DNA of 64,000 nucleotides from Pectobacterium carotovorum (lineage in GTDB: Bacteria > Pseudomonadota > Gammaproteobacteria > Enterobacterales > Enterobacteriaceae). A program made the translations under genes and the position numbers. The stretch is from NCBI RefSeq assembly GCF_900129615.1, contig NZ_FQWI01000001.1, positions 124,001 to 188,000 of the forward strand, in the 5' to 3' direction. The notes beneath the pieces were generated by a model that did not search any database, was not told the origin of the DNA, and saw only the letters and a program-made list of their open reading frames with translations. Of this stretch, positions 58,731 through 64,000 are shown in pieces. Position 1 is the stretch's first letter; the number at the start of each line of letters is the position of its first letter.

Positions 58731-60185
58731 TTATTCTTTAGAAAGAGGCTGGGCGGAGGCTGCGCCATCTCGCACTAAGTCGCGCGGCAGGCTGTTTTTT
58801 ATCCGGCTGCTGATGCGTTTTGCCAGACCGACAGGCGTATTCTGGTAAGTTAAAATCAGCTCATCCGCAGCAGGAAGCGGTTCCGGATAGCTGTCTTTCC
58901 CCTGAAACCACTCGCAGGCGATGCGATCGGCCAGCGCGTAGGCATTCTTCGCGTTCGGATCGGCCAGCGCGACAATCGCTTCATGCTGCCAGCGGAAACC
59001 TTTAGGGAAGCGTTCAGCAAGCTTAATACCAATTCGTGAGAATTTGATATTGCCAAAAGCGGAAGTCAGCGCCGCAGGGAAGAGCCAGATTTCGCTATCA
59101 CGCTGCCACAGTTGAAGTAACGCCTCATCCCAATGAATCCCCTGTTTACCTGCTGCCTGTGCGAGTAACGCAGACTCTTTGGGGGCAACCGGAGAAAACG
59201 GAAATTTACCGACTTTATAACTCGGACGCGGCAGGGGCGGCACGCTGGCGGTTTTCCGTAAGCGGGCAACAAAGAAGCCTTCGCTGTCATAAATCTGTGG
59301 GAAGACGTGCAGGAAGCCTTCTTCGGTTGTAGCGCGTTCGGCGTCGGTGAAGAGATCGTGTAACGATTCAAATTCGCACGCATCAGGAAACTGCGCCTGT
59401 AGCCAATGGCAGACCTGCTGGTTTTCGTGCCGATTCAGCGTACAGGTAGAGTAAATCATCACGCCGCCGGGCTTCAGAGCATGAAACGCGCTCATAATCA
59501 GGTCGCGCTGTGTGGCGGCAATATCGGTAATGCTTTCTTGCGACCAGTGGCTCATCGCCGCCGGATCCTTACGCACCACGCCTTCACCCGAACATGGGGC
59601 ATCCAGCAGAATCGCATCAAAATACTCCGGCAGTGCCGCGCCGAAAACCCGCCCGTCGAAGTGTGTAATCGCGGTATTGCTGACGCCGCAGCGGCTGATG
59701 TTGGCATGCAACACTTTTACCCGGCTGGCTGAATACTCATTGGCGATGATAGCCCCTTCATTATTCAGTCTCGCCGCAATCTGCGTTGTCTTGGAGCCCG
59801 GCGCAGCCGCGACGTCCAAAACCGTTTCAAGCGCATCGTTACGATGGAACAGGGCGCTGACGGGCAGCATGGAGCTGGCTTCCTGAATATAAAACAGCCC
59901 ACTCAGGTGTTCGAGCGTATTGCCTAGCCGCGTGTTTTCTTCTTCTGCATTCAGCAGCCAGAAACCTTCCTGACACCAGGGAATCGGCTCAAGCTGCCAG
60001 CCATAGGGTTGCACAAGCTGAAGAAAGGCATCGACGCTGATTTTTAACGTATTCACGCGGATGCTCCGACGCAGCGGACGCTGGCAGGCGGCAATAAAAT
60101 CCTCCATCGAAAGCGATGAAGGCATGATGTCCCGCATTGTGTCGAGAAATTCAGCAGGCAGGTTGGCTGGGGTAAATTTTGCCAC
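58731..60185 (-). CDS. rsmF: 16S rRNA (cytosine1407-C5)-methyltransferase RsmF
   Basis: Makes m5C1407 in 16S rRNA with SAM. The RsmB/NSUN-type signatures are [37 protein letters not shown] (SAM site, about residues 117-141), [14 protein letters not shown] (PCS motif, one catalytic Cys) and [12 protein letters not shown] (second Cys). A C-terminal PUA-like RNA-binding region follows. At 484 aa it compares with 479 in E. coli. It is transcribed in the same direction as letAB, downstream of letB after 145 bp. Confidence 0.96.
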   Translation of the reverse strand: MAKFTPANLPAEFLDTMRDIMPSSLSMEDFIAACQRPLRRSIRVNTLKISVDAFLQLVQPYGWQLEPIPWCQEGFWLLNAEEENTRLGNTLEHLSGLFYIQEASSMLPVSALFHRNDALETVLDVAAAPGSKTTQIAARLNNEGAIIANEYSASRVKVLHANISRCGVSNTAITHFDGRVFGAALPEYFDAILLDAPCSGEGVVRKDPAAMSHWSQESITDIAATQRDLIMSAFHALKPGGVMIYSTCTLNRHENQQVCHWLQAQFPDACEFESLHDLFTDAERATTEEGFLHVFPQIYDSEGFFVARLRKTASVPPLPRPSYKVGKFPFSPVAPKESALLAQAAGKQGIHWDEALLQLWQRDSEIWLFPAALTSAFGNIKFSRIGIKLAERFPKGFRWQHEAIVALADPNAKNAYALADRIACEWFQGKDSYPEPLPAADELILTYQNTPVGLAKRISSRIKNSLPRDLVRDGAASAQPLSKE

Positions 60186-60329
60186 GGCGTGGTTCCGTAC
60201 AGGTTATTCAGTAAAACGAGGGGAAGAAGCGGCGAAGTGTAGCACGGATCCTTCATACATCATGTGAAAACGGCAAAGCGACGCGTGAAAACGACAGGGC
60301 AACGATCGCTGCCCTGTCCGGTGGTGAGG

Positions 60330-62969
60330 TTAATTATTCGGTGTCGGAATCGCCGTACCCCATTGCCGCCACTCTTTGGGCTCTTCGTTCCTCAGCAGGA
60401 AATGTTTTCCTTCCTGTGCTTTGGGGGCGAGCGGCGTGCTGGGTGGCGTGGCAAACGCGATACCGCCGCGAATGAACTGCTGGAAGGTTCCGCTCTTGAT
60501 GACGCCCCCCGTCAGGCCGAATTCCAGGTTGTAACCCGAAGCCAGCCAGAAGACGGAATTGTCGCGTACCAGATGCTGATAGCGTTTGCTGATGCGCAGC
60601 GACACGGCGATACGATCCGAAAGCGTGCCCAGAGACAGTCCGGTTACCGTACCGACTTCAATGCCGCGGAACAGCACTGGCGTACCGACCTGCAATGCGC
60701 CTGCTTCTGGCGCATCAACGCTGATATTCAAGCCGTCCTGATAGCGAGAGTCGGAGATAGTGGCCTGTTGCAGCTCAAAATTGCGCGTTACGCTGCCGTT
60801 ACCCGGCTCGACGTTGATATAAGGCTGGAATAGCGTTTCCAGATGATTCACACCAGCGGCGGAAATTTCTGGCGTAACGACGGAAAAACGTGTCCCGGAG
60901 CGAGCGAAATTACGCACATATTCAGGGTAGAGTACGGCCTGCACCAGCACTTCGTTACGCTGATCGGACAACTTCAGCGAATCCAACTGACCGATATCGA
61001 TTCCCAGATAGCGGATCGGCATGCCCGGCGCGAGTTTGCTGGCATCGTAGGTGCGCAGAATGATGCGGCTCCCCACAGCGCGCGCCGCCGTTTCGTTGTT
61101 GTAGAGGACGCGTTTACCGCCTTTAATTTCCGGTGCACCTTCCAGATTATCAAAACTGATCGCACCTTTAAGCGCTCGGTTCAGCGGGGAGGCTTGCACG
61201 GTCAGGCCCGACGTATTCAACTGCACACGAGCCCCGCCTTCTGCCCAGAACACGCTGTTTTCCGTCAGCAGTTTGCGGTGTTCAGGGCGAATATAAACTT
61301 CAACTTCAAAAGTATCCGCCTTTGGCCGCACCCGCATGATTTCGCCGACCTGGAACTTACGGTACAGCACGATGGATCCATCCTGAATATCCGGCAGGCT
61401 GTCGGTCACTAAGGTGAGAGTCGGAGAAGGCGTGGCACCGCGAATGCCTTCCTCGGCTTTTTCGAGATCGCTGAACAGCGGATAGCGCGCCTGAACGTCA
61501 CCTTTGCTGCCCGGTAAAACCTGAATACCGCCGCTGACCCATTCTTGCGCGCTGGCACCCAGCACTTGAATCCCATCTAGCCCCATCTTCACATTCACAC
61601 GGCTGTTAACGATGAATTTGCTGTCGCGGTGTAATAGCTGGCGATATCGTGGCTCGATCACCAAAAGGAAGCTGACACCTTGTTCGTCCAGCGTGCGCTT
61701 CACGACCTGACCGACCTGCACGCCGTGCAACAGCACGGGTTGACCGCTATCAATGCCATAGCTTTGTGCGGCCGTGAGCTGAATAGAAAGCGCGCCGGGC
61801 TGAGCGAGCTGCTGCTGTCCGCTATCCAGCACGTCAAAATGCTGGCGTGGTTCGCCTTCACCGGGGATGAGCGTCAGCGTTGGGCCGCTCAGCAGACGTG
61901 AAACATTCAGGTCGCTGAGAGAAAGCTGAGGTTTACTGAGTTCGATACGCGTACCTTCCCGCATCAGCGAAACCACGGAAGGATCGATGATGAGCTCCCC
62001 GCTGACCTTGCCGTCGTCCGGATTCAACGTAATTTTACTTAGCGTGCCGACTTCCAGCCCCTGATACATCAGCGGGGTGCGGCCTTCGGATAGGCTGTCG
62101 CCAGAAGGTAAGTCCAGCGTAATTTTCACACCGCGCTGGCTTTGTGCCAGATCGGGGTAGAGGCGGTAGGATTGCTCGGCACTGGCATCCTCGCTCTCTT
62201 CCGGCGAATCGAACGCGATCGCACCGTTAACCAACGCCGCCAGATTTTCCATCTCAATTTTTGCGCCGCTGACGCTGATGTCGGCATTAAAGCCGGACAC
62301 ATTCCAGAAGCGGCTGTTCTTCTTCACCAGATGGGTAAAGCGGCGTTCCACCAGCACGTCAATCATCACACCGCGGCGATCCTGAGAAACCGTGTAATCG
62401 TAGACTTTCCCTACCGGAATTTTACGGTAATAAACCAGTGAGCCGGTATTCAGTGAACCCAGATCGTCCGCATGGAGATGAATCAGCAGTTCCCCGGTAT
62501 TCACGCGGTATTTGGGTTGTGTATCCAGTGCAGAAAAGTGCTCTTGCGGCTCGCCAGAACCGGGCATCATCCCGATGTAATTACCGCCCACCAGCGCATC
62601 CAGCCCTGAAACCCCAGCGAGAGACGCCTTCGGGGTCACCAGCCAGAACTGTGTGCCGCTGCGTAACGCTTCCTTCATATCGCTTTTGATACTGGTTTCG
62701 ACCTGTATGGTGCGCAGATCTTCACTCAGCTTGATATTTTGCACGGTACCGACTTCAACGCCCTGATAGCGCACGGGCGTACGCCCGGCGACAATGCCGT
62801 CAGCGGAGACAAAATCGATGGTGACCGTGGTGCCGCGCTCCTGCTGATTGGTGTAAATCAGCCAGCCAGCAATCATCAACGCAATCAGCGGCAGTAGCCA
62901 AAAGGGCGACAGGCGGCGTTTGTTCTTCACGGTAGCTTCAGTTGGTGTCCCAGGCGTATTATCTTGCAT
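60330..62969 (-). CDS. letB: Lipid transport MCE protein LetB (YebT)
   Basis: Periplasmic tunnel protein of the Let system; the E. coli homologue is a hexamer of seven stacked MCE rings bridging both membranes. One N-terminal membrane helix (LSPFWLLPLIALMIAGWLIYT) is followed by a series of MCE repeats: GVEVGTVQNIKL, VGKVYDYTVS, GLEVGTLSKITL, GVQVGQVVKRTL, KFQVGEIMRV, GIDIGQLDSLKL and GIEVGTVTGLSL mark seven repeats in order. At 879 aa it compares with 877 in E. coli. It starts 2 bp after the letA stop, so the pair is coupled. Confidence 0.95.
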   Translation of the reverse strand: MQDNTPGTPTEATVKNKRRLSPFWLLPLIALMIAGWLIYTNQQERGTTVTIDFVSADGIVAGRTPVRYQGVEVGTVQNIKLSEDLRTIQVETSIKSDMKEALRSGTQFWLVTPKASLAGVSGLDALVGGNYIGMMPGSGEPQEHFSALDTQPKYRVNTGELLIHLHADDLGSLNTGSLVYYRKIPVGKVYDYTVSQDRRGVMIDVLVERRFTHLVKKNSRFWNVSGFNADISVSGAKIEMENLAALVNGAIAFDSPEESEDASAEQSYRLYPDLAQSQRGVKITLDLPSGDSLSEGRTPLMYQGLEVGTLSKITLNPDDGKVSGELIIDPSVVSLMREGTRIELSKPQLSLSDLNVSRLLSGPTLTLIPGEGEPRQHFDVLDSGQQQLAQPGALSIQLTAAQSYGIDSGQPVLLHGVQVGQVVKRTLDEQGVSFLLVIEPRYRQLLHRDSKFIVNSRVNVKMGLDGIQVLGASAQEWVSGGIQVLPGSKGDVQARYPLFSDLEKAEEGIRGATPSPTLTLVTDSLPDIQDGSIVLYRKFQVGEIMRVRPKADTFEVEVYIRPEHRKLLTENSVFWAEGGARVQLNTSGLTVQASPLNRALKGAISFDNLEGAPEIKGGKRVLYNNETAARAVGSRIILRTYDASKLAPGMPIRYLGIDIGQLDSLKLSDQRNEVLVQAVLYPEYVRNFARSGTRFSVVTPEISAAGVNHLETLFQPYINVEPGNGSVTRNFELQQATISDSRYQDGLNISVDAPEAGALQVGTPVLFRGIEVGTVTGLSLGTLSDRIAVSLRISKRYQHLVRDNSVFWLASGYNLEFGLTGGVIKSGTFQQFIRGGIAFATPPSTPLAPKAQEGKHFLLRNEEPKEWRQWGTAIPTPNN

Positions 62970-62971
62970 TG

Positions 62972-64000
62972 TTATTCCACATCAGTGTTATCCCACATCA
63001 GTCGGCTATCCAGCCATTCAACGGCAAGGATAGTGAGAATCACCGCCGCGCCAAAGTAAAAAGCAGCAGGCCCCATGGTGAAAGCGAGTAATTGATCGCG
63101 GTTGACGAGCGACATCGTCAGAGCAATCACGAATAAATCGAGCATGGACCAGCGGCCGATCCAACGGATAACGCGCAGCATCTTCATGCGCATCATTATG
63201 TTGCCTTCCGATCGGAGATGGATACTCACCAGCAGCCCGAACAGCACAATAACCTTAGTAAACGGCACCAGAATACTGGCGATAAAGACCACCAGCGCGA
63301 TCGGAACATTGCCTGAGGCAAGCGAAAGAATACCGGAAAAAATCGTGTCCTCCGTACGCGCACCGTTGACATAAATAATCGATATGGGCAACAGGTTAGC
63401 GGGGAACAGTAAAACGATAGAAGCAATGAGCGCTGCCCAGGATTTTTGCAGGCTTTGCCGCTGACGCAAGCGAAGAGGAATATGGCAACGGGGGCAGCGC
63501 CCCCGGTTGTCGGGTGAACTGGTGAAATGGCAGGAAAGGCAGATTCGGTAGCGATCCGGCGAAATCAACGGTCTCATGCGCGGATAAAACCGCTGCCAAA
63601 GCTGGTCGGTATTTAAGTGAATCAGCGTCAACAGGCTTAAGATCATCAGCGCCAGAAAGGCGACCAGCCCGATTCCCGCCTGAACATCCGCGAATTCACG
63701 GACTTTGATTGCGGCAACGGCCATGCCGACCAGATAGATATCCAACATCATCCACTCTTTTAGCCGTTCTAGCATGAGCAGGATGGGGCGAAGGTTCATC
63801 CCGATTCGGGGAGCAAAAAACAGGTAGAGCAGAGAAAAAACCAGCGTCAGCGGTGCGCCAACGGTACAGAAGGCGACCATGCTTGCCGTGAGCGGATGCC
63901 CTTGACGGGTGATTTGCCAAATGCCTTCAAACAGGCTGGCATTGATGGTGACGCCCAGCAATCGAATACTGATCAACGGTTCAGTGAAGGCAAACGGCAT
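62972..64000 (-). CDS. letA: Lipid transport inner-membrane protein LetA (YebS), N-terminus beyond window
   Basis: PqiA-family inner-membrane partner of LetB. Only about the last 342 residues are in the window; the methionine at base 64000 is internal ([16 protein letters not shown] equals MPFAWGEPLLHIWLLG of E. coli at about residue 80), and the frame runs off the edge. The second zinc-ribbon ([19 protein letters not shown], about base 63510) and membrane segments [21 protein letters not shown] and [21 protein letters not shown] are visible. It is paralogous to PqiA at the opposite end of this window. Confidence 0.94.
   Translation of the reverse strand: MPFAFTEPLISIRLLGVTINASLFEGIWQITRQGHPLTASMVAFCTVGAPLTLVFSLLYLFFAPRIGMNLRPILLMLERLKEWMMLDIYLVGMAVAAIKVREFADVQAGIGLVAFLALMILSLLTLIHLNTDQLWQRFYPRMRPLISPDRYRICLSCHFTSSPDNRGRCPRCHIPLRLRQRQSLQKSWAALIASIVLLFPANLLPISIIYVNGARTEDTIFSGILSLASGNVPIALVVFIASILVPFTKVIVLFGLLVSIHLRSEGNIMMRMKMLRVIRWIGRWSMLDLFVIALTMSLVNRDQLLAFTMGPAAFYFGAAVILTILAVEWLDSRLMWDNTDVE

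Noticed and set aside
60264..60833. 189-aa plus-strand frame opposite letB and neighbouring gap
   Set aside because: It overlaps the conserved letB 3' end; no ribosome site and no protein-like motif.

Overview
This is a chromosomal window from an enterobacterium. Almost every gene is close in length and motif content to an Escherichia coli counterpart. The gene order is a rearranged version of parts of the E. coli 21-24, 41-42 and 52 min maps. ERIC repeats are present, and several local features (pectin-linked eda without edd, an abundant-type chemoreceptor, a sugar porin/PTS island) fit the soft-rot genera Pectobacterium/Dickeya; Pectobacterium is my best guess, by inference. I see no insertion sequence, prophage, integrase, CRISPR array or plasmid function. 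The window is core genome with a few accessory insertions.

Layout. 1-7.3 kb: the end of rlmL, then uup and pqiABC (intermembrane lipid transport). 7.5-9.9 kb: rmf, a chemoreceptor gene and tRNA-Ser(GGA). 10.1-18.6 kb: ycdX-ycdY, yceB, grxB, mdtH, rimJ-yceH-yceM and murJ. 18.8-31.5 kb: argS, yecM, cutC, cmoBA, yecN, yecE, an EAL-HDOD protein, aspS-nudB-yebC and ruvC. 31.6-33.3 kb: ruvAB. 33.3-38.1 kb: an accessory sugar island (LamB-type porin, PTS IIA, PTS IIC, divergent LacI-type regulator) inserted between ruvB and znuB, which are neighbours in E. coli. 38.2-50.2 kb: znuBC/znuA, mepM, lpxM, pykA, hexR, zwf, eda and purT. 50.4-58.6 kb: ptrB, holE, ftnA, yebY, the sRNA gene sdsR, a CspA-family gene with a cspA-like leader, small genes, a cupin, a malate/lactate-type dehydrogenase, an extensin-like protein and yebW. 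58.7-64 kb: rsmF, letB and the 3' part of letA.

How the genes work together. Two paralogous envelope lipid-transport systems bracket the window (PqiABC at one end, LetAB at the other). Translation and RNA modification are heavily represented (rlmL, uup, rmf, rimJ, argS, aspS, cmoAB, rsmF, tRNA-Ser). The hexR-zwf-eda-pykA block is a carbon-flux module with a near-perfect HexR operator in front of zwf. Clear operators for Zur (znuA/znuC), PurR (purT) and a LacI-type regulator (PTS island) can be read directly.

The least described items are: a 39-aa predicted single-span membrane protein between argS and yecM; other short unannotated reading frames; a PTS island that encodes IIA and IIC but no IIB or hydrolase; an SdsR sRNA gene moved next to a cold-shock gene with a cspA-like 160-nt leader; and a set of short tandem duplications whose unit lengths are all multiples of three. 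I did not find a convincing new defence or mobile system, and I do not claim one.
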